A stretch of 64,000 bases of DNA from a virus, in IMG/VR virus record IMGVR_UViG_3300032304_000977, positions 82,647 through 146,646 of that record. One strand, written 5' to 3'. The position numbers and the translations under genes are program-made. The notes under the pieces were generated by a model. That model did no database searches. It was not told where the DNA came from and was given only the letters and a program-made list of their open reading frames with translations. Shown here piece by piece: positions 47,540-55,520 of the stretch (positions are counted from its first letter, which is position 1; each line of letters begins with the position of its first letter).

Positions 47540-47985
47540 TTTTCAACTTTCTCGCCATCTTTTGTAAAAAATACTTCAATTTTCTTTTCGTCTGACCAAG
47601 TTTTGCAGTAGTCATTGTCGACATCGCAAATATCTAATGCTTCTTTCGTTGATTCCATAATCCAGTGTGAAACGATTTGTTCGCCAATATGTTCTTGCGA
47701 AAATTCTTTGGCTTCGCCCATCGTTACAGTATCAAGTGCATATTCTGGATGATTTTTCGGAACCTCGACCATATATCTCATACGGAAAGTTGAAATGCAA
47801 TCAACTAATACCCAAGTTTTATTTTCATCTTTCTTTTTCAAAGTAAAACTCCCATCTTTATTGTCAAACCATTCAACAGTATCACCAGCACTCAAGTGTG
47901 TTTCTCTTAGAATTTCATCATTAAGTGGTAAAATCAAATCACCATTTTCATCTTCTTCGAGATGAACAGTCCAACTTTTGTTCAT
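47536..47985 (-). CDS. AbrB/SpoVT-like N-terminal domain protein
   Basis: 149 residues from the ATG at 47985 (ATGA overlap with the previous stop, AAGGA upstream). NGDLILPLNDEILRETHLSA then GDTVEWFDNKDGSFTL is an AbrB-type swapped-hairpin DNA-binding pattern. The C-terminal part (YMVEVPKNHPEYALDTVTMG, then EAKEFSQEHIGE) is a domain common in phages but uncharacterised. Possibly a regulator. Confidence 0.75.
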   Translation of the reverse strand: MNKSWTVHLEEDENGDLILPLNDEILRETHLSAGDTVEWFDNKDGSFTLKKKDENKTWVLVDCISTFRMRYMVEVPKNHPEYALDTVTMGEAKEFSQEHIGEQIVSHWIMESTKEALDICDVDNDYCKTWSDEKKIEVFFTKDGEKVEK

Positions 47986-48200
47986 TGCAACACATCCTTT
48001 TTCCATTCTTGTTCTTTCATAACATCTAGAAACTCTTTAAACTTCTCTTCAGTAGAGTGTTCTTTGAATTCTTGAGCAATAATTCCAAGAAAAACACCAA
48101 AGACTTGCATTGGTGGCACTTTATCTTTATACACAAGATCCTCATACATTGATCTTAGTAATGGATATATTTTTTCAAAATTGTCATCTTGTTCAGACAT
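47982..48200 (-). CDS. Small acidic hypothetical protein
   Basis: 72 residues from the ATG at 48200, preceded by TTGGAG. Helical (NFEKIYPLLRSMYEDLVYKD, FKEFLDVMKEQEWKKD). Overlaps the dCMP deaminase stop. Not recognised. Confidence 0.68.
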   Translation of the reverse strand: MSEQDDNFEKIYPLLRSMYEDLVYKDKVPPMQVFGVFLGIIAQEFKEHSTEEKFKEFLDVMKEQEWKKDVLQ

Positions 48201-48666
48201 GATTAACTCCAATGTTACATCGTTTAAGAAAATTTATTCCTTCTTCATTTCTGTAGGAATTTCTGTAGAAGACCGTATTAATACCAGAGCCAAAAATAAG
48301 TTTAGCACAATCAAGACAGGGGGCATGAGTAACGAACATACTAGCACCACTGCCAGACTCATTACTTTTTGCCAATTTGATAATTGCATTTGCTTCAGCA
48401 TGAATCACTTCCTGTTTTGTAATGAGTTTATATTTTTTCCAAACATCAGCTTCTTTCGGATGCTGTTGCTCAGACCAGTCACCATCTTCGCAATAAATTT
48501 TATCTTCACAGTTGTTGTCCCAACCTGCGGGAGTGCCGTTGTACCCGATCGATATGACTCTATGTTCTTTGACCACGAGTGCTCCGACTTTGAGTCGTCT
48601 AGCATAACTGAGGTCGGCGAACCTTTGAGCCATGTCCAAATATGCATTAATCCACTTTTGTTGCAC
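48193..48666 (-). CDS. dCMP deaminase
   Basis: 157 residues. The zinc site is HAEANAI and APCLDCAK; the family-specific RRLKVGALVV and SIGYNGTPAGWDNNCED segments are present. It makes dUMP for thymidylate synthesis. T4 has the same enzyme (cd). Confidence 0.95.
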   Translation of the reverse strand: MQQKWINAYLDMAQRFADLSYARRLKVGALVVKEHRVISIGYNGTPAGWDNNCEDKIYCEDGDWSEQQHPKEADVWKKYKLITKQEVIHAEANAIIKLAKSNESGSGASMFVTHAPCLDCAKLIFGSGINTVFYRNSYRNEEGINFLKRCNIGVNHV

Positions 48667-49120
48667 TTTTCGCTTTCGATTTTTTTGCTGGTTCCGCTAC
48701 CACCACACCTTCTGGCAGAACATCAGGAAAATTCTTCTTGACGAATTCTGCCGTAATTTTAGGATAGAGCGCATCCAATTGTTGATCTTTCATAGCGTTG
48801 AGTACTTTTACTTCAAGAGGATGAATCGATTCAAGTAACTGAACATAAAGTTGTTCTCTACGAATGCGTTTAATGTCACCAGCAAACTTCGTGAAAATGT
48901 AAAGACGCTTCGTTTCATTACGTAATGTAGTTGGTGTCATACCGATTGGTTGCGCACATGGCTTAAATGGCGGTGCGCCATCTGGTAAGGTAAATTTATA
49001 CTCTTTATCAAATGCGCATTTTAGAATTGTTTTGAATGCAAAATCATCTTTATATTGCGCAACTGCTGATGCATTTTTGCTGATCTCATCAAAAATTTCT
49101 GTAATGTGTTTAGTGCTCAT
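48647..49120 (-). CDS. Conserved T4-like phage protein (DUF6433-like)
   Basis: 157 residues. MSTKHITEIFDEISKNASA, then PDGAPPFKPCAQPIGMTPTT and LLESIHPLEVKVLNAMKDQQ resemble a family conserved near gp41/RNase H in cyanophage-like genomes. Basic C-terminal tail (KKSKAKSATK). Function unknown. Confidence 0.8.
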   Translation of the reverse strand: MSTKHITEIFDEISKNASAVAQYKDDFAFKTILKCAFDKEYKFTLPDGAPPFKPCAQPIGMTPTTLRNETKRLYIFTKFAGDIKRIRREQLYVQLLESIHPLEVKVLNAMKDQQLDALYPKITAEFVKKNFPDVLPEGVVVAEPAKKSKAKSATKVD

Positions 49121-49992
49121 TAGAACTCCTCAATTTCGTTTAGTAATAGTTTGCAACGATGATCAGTCAAATACTTGAACACTGACATCTTATCGCCCTT
49201 TGGGTTATTATTTAGATACAATTTTTGAATATCGTTCTGAATATCTTCAGGGATATGCTTAAAGTCGACGAGAACAGTATTGCGTTGCCAGTTACGACGC
49301 TCTTCGTCAGTTTTACAAGCAATGAATCCATTATCAAAAAACTCTTGAAGACGTTTTGCCGAAACAACTTTCTGTCTCTCACCATTCACAAACACATCAT
49401 CATTAGACATAATATTTGGGATGCCATCACCAGAGTCTCCCTTGACAACGTGTTCGATAATCTGACGAGTAATTTCAGAGTGTTTGCTTGTTACTGCTTT
49501 CTTTTGAATCGGCGACCACTGTTTCACATTCTCATAAACATGTAACTGTTTGAAATCTTTATCGCTGGAGATAATCATAACTTTATCATTATGACCAAAT
49601 TCTTGTGTCAAAAAGGTCAAAGATGCAATAATGTCATCAGCTTCAGCACGATCCATATGAACAACTTTCCAAGGAAAGTGTTCTTGAATATCTAAACGAA
49701 TTTCATTTAGTGTATCAAAAATTAAATTCCAATTAAGGTCGCTCGCTTCTCTAGATTTTTTTCGCCCAGCTTTGTAGTTTGGGAACACATCACGACGCCA
49801 GTAACGACGACCATCACAACAAATAACAATCTCACCATATTCTTTTCCGTATTTCTTTTTATAGAATTTGATTGTTGACAATGTAGAATGACGAATCAGA
49901 TTTTTAATATCTGACTCTGAGCCAATCTTAAGTTCTTTCTGAAACGCAAGGATGTTGCTAAGTGCAACTTGACTATAATCTAGTAGGATCAT
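49120..49992 (-). CDS. rnh: RNase H / 5'-3' exonuclease, T4 Rnh-like
   Basis: 290 residues (T4 RNase H: 305). Metal ligands appear in MILLDYSQVAL, VICCDGRRYWRRD, DRAEADDIIASL and SSDKDFKQL, then KGDSGDGIPNI. The enzyme removes RNA primers and flaps during lagging-strand synthesis. Confidence 0.93.
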   Translation of the reverse strand: MILLDYSQVALSNILAFQKELKIGSESDIKNLIRHSTLSTIKFYKKKYGKEYGEIVICCDGRRYWRRDVFPNYKAGRKKSREASDLNWNLIFDTLNEIRLDIQEHFPWKVVHMDRAEADDIIASLTFLTQEFGHNDKVMIISSDKDFKQLHVYENVKQWSPIQKKAVTSKHSEITRQIIEHVVKGDSGDGIPNIMSNDDVFVNGERQKVVSAKRLQEFFDNGFIACKTDEERRNWQRNTVLVDFKHIPEDIQNDIQKLYLNNNPKGDKMSVFKYLTDHRCKLLLNEIEEF

Positions 49993-51086
49993 TTAAATGC
50001 TCTCACAATAATTGTTTCTTCGTTAATCCGACCATTCGGTTGCGCTTCTTTCGCTTTAATGATTCTATATTCAGGCGCAAGACTACGCTTCGGTGTTGTT
50101 AACACTTTGGGTAAGAAATCTTCTGGTTTGCGAAGCGTCTTTGTTCCAGAGTTCTTGATGGTATAGTTGATAATTGTAGTTCCTTTAACACCAAGACCAT
50201 TGCTGTCAGCGGAACGATAAACTGTAATGCGACGATATTTCGTATTATACACCCACACTTCATCAGCACCAATAATTTCAGCAGGATTGATACTCTTGAG
50301 TTTTAACTCAGGAAAATCTTTCATGAATTTCATTTTAGCAACTTGAACTGCAGCAGGTTTGGCTTTACGAGCACGTGGTTTACGAACTGCTTTAGCAGCA
50401 ACTTTTTGCTCTTCGCAATCAATAATCAGATTCTCAAGTAAAGCGATAAATCTTTTAAGTTCTGTTCTCTTGAAATTACTGTATCCCTCAACAAGTTGTT
50501 CATCTTTGCCATCGTACGCATCCTGTAATTCAACAATGCGTGGTTTGATGAATGAGGTAATGTGTTTAAGGATATGCGGATTAAATGTCTTAATTGGTGT
50601 TTTGAACTTAAAATCTTTTGGACAACCAGAAAGAACAAACTCATCAATCTCACCTTCAATCTCGCCACCAATCTCACGTGCTTTCTCAAGGATGCGATCT
50701 TGAATGCTCACAACAACAGTTGGAGATGTGACTTTTGTTTTTGTTTTATTGGTTTGTTTGGATGTAAGTTCTTTGATTTTATTGTTTAGAAACAATTGTT
50801 CAGACTCTTGAAGTGTTCCTCCAAGTTCAACTGAACGAATCAAAATACCGATCGCATGAAAGTCGAAATCTGGCAGAGTATCGAAATGTTCTGCTAGAGT
50901 GACATGTTTTTGTTTTTTGTAATATTTCACAACCCATGACTTGCGTGTTTTACTGTCAGTGTGTTTAGAGTGCCAGTTCAACACTTCAGTCAAGTCATAG
51001 TTGTCTTCAGTAAGAATTGGCTCACCACTCTTACCCGAAACTCGGTCAATGAGTTCCTTACGCTTTTGGGCTTTATCAATAGACAT
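49989..51086 (-). CDS. Conserved T4-like phage protein of unknown function
   Basis: 365 residues. N-terminal VLNWHSKHTDSKTRKSWVVK, a middle basic linker (AAKAVRKPRARKAKPAA) and a C-terminal beta-rich part (WVYNTKYRRITVYRSADSNG). Proteins of this plan occur next to rnh in aquatic T4-like phages. Likely DNA-associated. Driven by a perfect sigma70 promoter. Confidence 0.78.
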   Translation of the reverse strand: MSIDKAQKRKELIDRVSGKSGEPILTEDNYDLTEVLNWHSKHTDSKTRKSWVVKYYKKQKHVTLAEHFDTLPDFDFHAIGILIRSVELGGTLQESEQLFLNNKIKELTSKQTNKTKTKVTSPTVVVSIQDRILEKAREIGGEIEGEIDEFVLSGCPKDFKFKTPIKTFNPHILKHITSFIKPRIVELQDAYDGKDEQLVEGYSNFKRTELKRFIALLENLIIDCEEQKVAAKAVRKPRARKAKPAAVQVAKMKFMKDFPELKLKSINPAEIIGADEVWVYNTKYRRITVYRSADSNGLGVKGTTIINYTIKNSGTKTLRKPEDFLPKVLTTPKRSLAPEYRIIKAKEAQPNGRINEETIIVRAFK

Positions 51087-51108
51087 AAAAGTCTCCTTTC
51101 AAGTATAT

Positions 51109-51137
51109 ATTATACCTGAAACCATAATAAATGTCAA
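51109..51137 (-). promoter_or_regulatory. Consensus sigma70 promoter for the 49989-51086 operon
   Basis: Minus strand: TTGACA (51132-51137), 17-bp spacer, TATAAT (51109-51114). Confidence 0.93.
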
Positions 51138-51140
51138 GCA

Positions 51141-51326
51141 TTATTTTCTCTTCGAAAACCCAACTCCAGAGACTCCTGCAAAGAGGAAGAACGAAGCCAA
51201 CCATGTTTCGATGGTGTATGGGATCGCAAGAACTGGGAATAGTGTGTTAATGGACCAAATGGTTGCTAATGGTGTAGCAATAAGCAAAAACAAAATTAAC
51301 AAAATCCAAAATGTAAGTTTTCCCAT
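51141..51326 (-). CDS. Small two-span membrane protein
   Basis: 61 residues: LTFWILLILFLLIATPLATI and ETWLASFFLFAGVSGVGF are two hydrophobic spans, followed by SKRK. Begins right after the preceding stop. Function unknown. Confidence 0.7.
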   Translation of the reverse strand: MGKLTFWILLILFLLIATPLATIWSINTLFPVLAIPYTIETWLASFFLFAGVSGVGFSKRK

Positions 51327-51557
51327 TTACTTTCCTTTGACGATAGCCAGTTTCTCACAAGTATTACGAACATCTTTATTGGATGTTGATAGTTGTGAAG
51401 CGCAAGCAGCTGCTGTGGGATCAATTCCACGTTCAATCGCACGTGTCACAATTTCTTTAGCATTGTTACTAGCAACAACATTCTCGTAAGTAACGCAACC
51501 AATCAAAACAGTAATAACAATTCCTGCGACAGAAACAATCCAATTAGTTTCATGCAT
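51327..51557 (-). CDS. Small membrane-anchored protein
   Basis: 76 residues from the ATG at 51557, preceded by AGGAGAATTT; the longer open frame upstream is a shadow of the next gene. TNWIVSVAGIVITVLIGCVT is a membrane span; the rest is a soluble domain with two Cys. Function unknown. Confidence 0.72.
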   Translation of the reverse strand: MHETNWIVSVAGIVITVLIGCVTYENVVASNNAKEIVTRAIERGIDPTAAACASQLSTSNKDVRNTCEKLAIVKGK

Positions 51558-52029
51558 TCTTAAATTCTCCTTCTTTAATCTCAACATCTTCAATATCTGC
51601 AAACTCTTTAACAGGACTTTCTTCTTCAACGATTTCATTACCATTTTCGTCAAAGAAAACAGGTGTTGGACTTGTTGGATAATCCACACCATCTTCTTGC
51701 TCCCATCCGAACTCGATGATCGAATCATATCTAAACGAACGCCAATCTTGTTTTTCAATATCAAAAACTGCGATTGAATCTTCTGGAACTTTTCTTGAAG
51801 AACCCTTTGGTAATTTATCTTCTGGAATGTCTCTAACATTTAATGTGCACCTCATTTTCCTTTCAGTACCATCTTGTTTTTTAAAGTACAACTCTACTTC
51901 AGAAACTTCGAGCAATCCCTTAAACCACTTCTTAAAATTTGGGTGATTAAGTTCTTCTTTTGCCCTTTTTTCAATATCCTCGTTTGATTCAATATCAATA
52001 ATTTCGTTATCATTTTCTTTCAATTTCAT
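51550..52029 (-). CDS. SH3/Sm-like beta-barrel (WYL_2-type) phage protein
   Basis: 159 residues. ELYFKKQDGTERKMRCTLNV, later IAVFDIEKQDWRSFRYDSII, is the hallmark of the phage SH3-fold/WYL_2 family. Acidic C-terminus. Possibly nucleic-acid binding; function not established. Confidence 0.82.
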   Translation of the reverse strand: MKLKENDNEIIDIESNEDIEKRAKEELNHPNFKKWFKGLLEVSEVELYFKKQDGTERKMRCTLNVRDIPEDKLPKGSSRKVPEDSIAVFDIEKQDWRSFRYDSIIEFGWEQEDGVDYPTSPTPVFFDENGNEIVEEESPVKEFADIEDVEIKEGEFKNA

Positions 52030-52358
52030 TTAGCGTTTCTCCATAGTTCAACACCTTCGTGGACAATACCCTTTTTATTTGGGTATAATTGATGAAATGT
52101 TTTCATCACTTCTTCTTTTGTTTTACCTTGACAAATAAATGTATTATTCGTGAAGTCGTACAAATATAAAATACCATTTGATTCTTCAATTTTCAAATTG
52201 ACAAGTTTCTCTTTCATCAACCATTCAAGTTTTTGTAAATCATCTGACAATTCTTCTTCAAGTTGTTTAACTTTGTACTTGGCAATAATTTCTCGAGCAT
52301 ACCAACCAGCATTAAAACACAAGTAACAAAGAATAAGAGTCGGCAATAAATCAATCAT
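52026..52358 (-). CDS. Membrane-anchored hypothetical protein
   Basis: 110 residues; an N-terminal hydrophobic stretch (LLPTLILCYLCFNAGWYA), then a coiled coil and a small domain (GILYLYDFTNNTFICQGK). Overlaps both neighbours by 4 nt. Not recognised. Confidence 0.7.
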   Translation of the reverse strand: MIDLLPTLILCYLCFNAGWYAREIIAKYKVKQLEEELSDDLQKLEWLMKEKLVNLKIEESNGILYLYDFTNNTFICQGKTKEEVMKTFHQLYPNKKGIVHEGVELWRNAK

Positions 52359-53032
52359 ACTATTTTACCTTGTTTGTCATCGAAATCGTCAATATCCATA
52401 GGAATGGCAATCCAACCGATGTCATTTAAATCATCAGCGACTTCTTCATCAACATATCCTTCATTACCAGAACAATACCAATCAAGATAATCGCCCTCGC
52501 CGAGAATGTCAGCAATCAAACCACCAGCAGATCTCCAACTGTAACCATATTCTCCAGTAGAACCAACTTTATACACGTCGGTGTTACACATAGCAGCATA
52601 GAATTTTTTACAATATGACTTACTAGCAAGCATCTTATCTTTGATAATGGTTGAGTCCATAATATCACGGAAAAGATTTGGAGTGTTTAAATTAACATGA
52701 TCAGTATCAGATTCAACAAAATCAATCTGTCTTTCTTGCTCCACAATAAATTCTTTGCGAATATCTTCAATTACTTTGTGACTATTTCTTATCGAAATCT
52801 TACCTTGAATATCTTGGAAAAAATAAGCAAGGTTTTTGAATTCTTCTTCAGTCAAAAACATCTTAGTGGAATTGAAGGTAAGTTTACCACTATTGTCGGT
52901 GCGATGAATATCTATCTCAATACCCCCAATTACTGGAGTATCGAAAACACTAATGGTAAGGGTAGTATCGCCCTTGTCGATCTCGAGATGTTTGTGTATT
53001 TCGGATTCTATCTTATCAATATGACTGTCCAC
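52355..53032 (-). CDS. Hypothetical protein
   Basis: 225 residues, acidic. The N-terminal half is beta-rich; the C-terminal half contains SYCKKFYAAMCNTDVYK, YGYSWRSAGGLIADIL and DYLDWYCSGNEGYVDEEVAD, a pattern I have seen in phage proteins of unknown function. Confidence 0.72.
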   Translation of the reverse strand: MDSHIDKIESEIHKHLEIDKGDTTLTISVFDTPVIGGIEIDIHRTDNSGKLTFNSTKMFLTEEEFKNLAYFFQDIQGKISIRNSHKVIEDIRKEFIVEQERQIDFVESDTDHVNLNTPNLFRDIMDSTIIKDKMLASKSYCKKFYAAMCNTDVYKVGSTGEYGYSWRSAGGLIADILGEGDYLDWYCSGNEGYVDEEVADDLNDIGWIAIPMDIDDFDDKQGKIV

Positions 53033-53168
53033 GATACTTCTCCTTACGTGAATATTTCTTTTTACTCAATTCAACACGTTGACGGTATTTGGGTGTGCGC
53101 AGATCTTTAGCAATCCAATTTCTTGGTTTACTTTCTTGAATAACCAGCGCATAACGTGTAGCCATCAT
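53016..53168 (-). CDS. Small basic phage protein
   Basis: 50 residues, starting MMATRYALVIQESKPRNWIA and continuing KDLRTPKYRQRVELSKKKYS, very basic. SD AAGGA 6 nt before the ATG. It overlaps both the preceding (41 nt) and following genes in other frames. Comparable short RTPKYRQRV proteins occur in T4-like phages; function unknown. Confidence 0.7.
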   Translation of the reverse strand: MMATRYALVIQESKPRNWIAKDLRTPKYRQRVELSKKKYSRKEKYRGQSY

Positions 53169-53313
53169 CGTATCCTTGCATATAATGTTGTGTTGATATG
53201 TCCTTTAACATCTTTTCCAACTCTTTATATTTTACCTCGGAAAGACTATTTATGTCAACCCCCATCAAATCAAGAAGATGTTTAATTCGTGAATCGAGTT
53301 CTTCGTTATACAT
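53128..53313 (-). CDS. Small hypothetical protein
   Basis: 61 residues from the ATG at 53313 (AGAGAAG upstream, 8-nt overlap with the previous stop). Helical: EELDSRIKHLLDLMGVDINS, ending GYDDGYTLCAGYSRK. Function unknown. Confidence 0.68.
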   Translation of the reverse strand: MYNEELDSRIKHLLDLMGVDINSLSEVKYKELEKMLKDISTQHYMQGYDDGYTLCAGYSRK

Positions 53314-53539
53314 CTTCTCTGTCTTTTTTCGTCGAAAGTGGTCTGCTTTTCGCCTCACGTTCAGCAAGTTCTGCTTGAATCATTTGGCGTTTAAATGTAT
53401 TTCGTTCTTCTTGATTACGAAACGGCATACATGCTAACATAGTCTTTGTTGCTCGTGACAACACAAATGTTGATGTCGGTTTTATATAAAACGATGTTGC
53501 TTCATAGTTTTCTGTCTTTTTTGTTTTCTTCTTTGCCAT
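53306..53539 (-). CDS. Small basic hypothetical protein
   Basis: 77 residues, N-terminal Lys-rich (MAKKKTKKTENYEATSFYIK) with a central KTMLACMPFRNQEERNTFKR. SD AAGGAGAATATA. Function unknown. Confidence 0.7.
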   Translation of the reverse strand: MAKKKTKKTENYEATSFYIKPTSTFVLSRATKTMLACMPFRNQEERNTFKRQMIQAELAEREAKSRPLSTKKDREDV

Positions 53540-53549
53540 TATATTCTCC

Positions 53550-53834
53550 TTATAGCATTCTAATTAAACCAACTGTATCAATCATAGTAAGCAGGATGTA
53601 GTTAGCAAGCATCCCAAAAGATTTCCTAGTATAAGCAGCCCAAGCATACATAGCACAGCCAAGGATCCAGATAGGATATAGAACAAGTAGAGGAGGGTTG
53701 GGTACAGTGACCGCCATCGTAATACTACAAGCGATAGAAATAACCCAAGCGAGCAACTCAACAACAAACCTACTACGATTAGAATACCAGTCATTTTTAA
53801 TCCATTCAAAGGTTGGTGTAAATAAATCAAGCAT
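53550..53834 (-). CDS. Multi-span membrane protein
   Basis: 94 residues with three hydrophobic segments (VVELLAWVISIACSITMAVT, LLVLYPIWILGCAMYAWAAY, GMLANYILLTMIDTVGLI). This layout recurs in aquatic phages. Possible small transporter-like or regulatory membrane protein; unknown. Confidence 0.75.
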   Translation of the reverse strand: MLDLFTPTFEWIKNDWYSNRSRFVVELLAWVISIACSITMAVTVPNPPLLVLYPIWILGCAMYAWAAYTRKSFGMLANYILLTMIDTVGLIRML

Positions 53835-54168
53835 ATTTAATTTCCATAAAGTTTGTTTCTTCGGGCAGCATCTCTATGGAAACATTTTCTTGTTCTTTTA
53901 TCTTTCTTTGGAAAGATGCAAGTATACCTGCAGTGTGCACAGATAATCTATACGACGATTTATGGCAACGATAGACACTACCACTATATCCGTGGAAAAG
54001 ATAACATTGACCTTCTTCTTCGATTTTAGTGATACCACTATTTAATTTCCAACTTGCGCCATCCAAGTAAGAGCCACTCCATCCAGCAAGTATCTTATAA
54101 ACATCTTCTCCCTCACAAGTAAGTTTTAACATTACCCACGAATCTGGTCTGTATTCATTATCGCTCAT
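53827..54168 (-). CDS. Conserved phage protein of unknown function
   Basis: 113 residues. RPDSWVMLKLTCEGEDVYKI, then AGWSGSYLDGASWKLNSGI and FHGYSGSVYRCHKSSYRL are a recurrent phage pattern. No known activity. Confidence 0.78.
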   Translation of the reverse strand: MSDNEYRPDSWVMLKLTCEGEDVYKILAGWSGSYLDGASWKLNSGITKIEEEGQCYLFHGYSGSVYRCHKSSYRLSVHTAGILASFQRKIKEQENVSIEMLPEETNFMEIKYA

Positions 54169-55043
54169 ATCTCAATCACTTTCAATTCAAATGTTTCAGC
54201 AATTTGCTCATAATTTTTGTATCCACGTGGATTACAAACAATACGAGTTTCCCCAATCATATAGTCATACAATTCATGTGTATGACCATGAGTCCACAAT
54301 TTAATTTGCGGATGATCCATAATATATTCTTCGTAGCTATTATGGTATCCACCATTCATAAGCGCATCTGCAGCATAACGAGGATGCATAGATTGCTTTG
54401 ATGGTGTATGGTGTCCAACGACAATTACTTTGTCATTCTCGGAAACGAAGTGTTTGATGATTTCAAAACATTTCTTGTTTTCCTCAACAGCATCCTCAGG
54501 ACTGAATTTTGCAACACGTGATTTGAATACTGTAATTTGACGCCCATCTTCTAAAACTTCGAATGTTTTATAACTTACCTCACGATGACTGTTTTTCACA
54601 CACTTAAAATCATTCATCATACTCTTGATGTGATATAATGTTAATGGATCTTCGTTGTTCATATTAGTCCAAAGAGTGCTACAAACAAATGCAATATCGT
54701 CGATCTTAATCATTTCTTTGTCAAGAACATGCACATTCGGCAAATATTTGAACTTTTCTTTCAAATTTGAAATTGTGTATTTGAAGTCGCCATGATAATG
54801 CTCATGGTTACCAGCAATGTAAATTACATTTGGGAATAACTTGGCACATTCCTGAAAGAACGTGTGATACATAACAGATTTGTTACGAGCAAATCCCGAA
54901 TCTACTTGCGCCTCATCCCATTCATCTAAATCATTTTCAACAAGAATATCCCCAGACAAAATCAAGACGTCAATGCCATCTTTGTTTTCTAATGTCAGTG
55001 GGGCGAACTCTAGATGAAGATCCGAGCATACTGCAACTTTCAT
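54165..55043 (-). CDS. Calcineurin-like metallophosphoesterase
   Basis: 292 residues. CSDLHLEF, LSGDIL, AGNHEHYHG, VVGHHTPS and THGHTHELYDY give the full metal site. Second of three such enzymes here. Substrate unknown. Confidence 0.92.
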   Translation of the reverse strand: MKVAVCSDLHLEFAPLTLENKDGIDVLILSGDILVENDLDEWDEAQVDSGFARNKSVMYHTFFQECAKLFPNVIYIAGNHEHYHGDFKYTISNLKEKFKYLPNVHVLDKEMIKIDDIAFVCSTLWTNMNNEDPLTLYHIKSMMNDFKCVKNSHREVSYKTFEVLEDGRQITVFKSRVAKFSPEDAVEENKKCFEIIKHFVSENDKVIVVGHHTPSKQSMHPRYAADALMNGGYHNSYEEYIMDHPQIKLWTHGHTHELYDYMIGETRIVCNPRGYKNYEQIAETFELKVIEI

Positions 55044-55049
55044 TTTAAA

Positions 55050-55430
55050 TCATCCTCTACGCATTTTTGAAATTTCCTTCGCTTCCTGATCGGAAAAGAT
55101 AGGAACAGCATTGGATTTATGCAATGTTCCAATACCAATAATTTTATCACCTGTATAACGCTTACCTTCTATTGGCTTAGTAGCGTTACCACTACCAGTG
55201 TCACGGCTAGGATAGTGGACAGATTCTCTCCCAGGAGGAGCTGTAAGTTTGTAATTCGATAAAGTGCTAGATAACACAGATTTTTTGCTTGGTTCAACAT
55301 GATGTTTCCTTTTCAATTCAGTCCAAGATTGTGCAAGTTGCATGTGCTTACGCTTTTCCTCAGCAGACTTGAATTTCTGCTTGCGCTTCTTAGTAGAAGT
55401 GGTAGTGAAAAATGCTGGCATCATACCCAT
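55050..55430 (-). CDS. Conserved basic phage protein
   Basis: 126 residues, basic. Shared phage features are KRYTGDKIIGIGTLHKSNAV and EAKEISKMRRG at the C-terminus, and a Lys-rich N-terminus. Function unknown. It is the first gene after a consensus promoter. Confidence 0.78.
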   Translation of the reverse strand: MGMMPAFFTTTSTKKRKQKFKSAEEKRKHMQLAQSWTELKRKHHVEPSKKSVLSSTLSNYKLTAPPGRESVHYPSRDTGSGNATKPIEGKRYTGDKIIGIGTLHKSNAVPIFSDQEAKEISKMRRG

Positions 55431-55462
55431 AGTTTAACTCCAAAGTGTTCCTTCGAGATTCA

Positions 55463-55491
55463 ATTATACATGATTTTTGTTTATTTGTCAA
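55463..55491 (-). promoter_or_regulatory. Consensus sigma70 promoter of the 55430 operon
   Basis: Minus strand: TTGACA (55486-55491), 17-bp spacer, TATAAT (55463-55468). Confidence 0.93.
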
Positions 55492-55493
55492 GT

Positions 55494-55520
55494 AATAACC
55501 CTACGAACAGTAAGGTTATT
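55494..55520 (-). repeat. Promoter-associated hairpin, copy 3
   Basis: AATAACC/GGTTATT stem extended by TAC/GTA pairs, loop GAACA, 2 nt upstream of the -35 box. It overlaps the stop region of the upstream gene. Confidence 0.7.

Noticed and set aside
51558-51839. N-terminal extension of the frame at 51327
   Set aside because: It is the other-frame shadow of the WYL_2-like gene; the SD-supported start is 51557.
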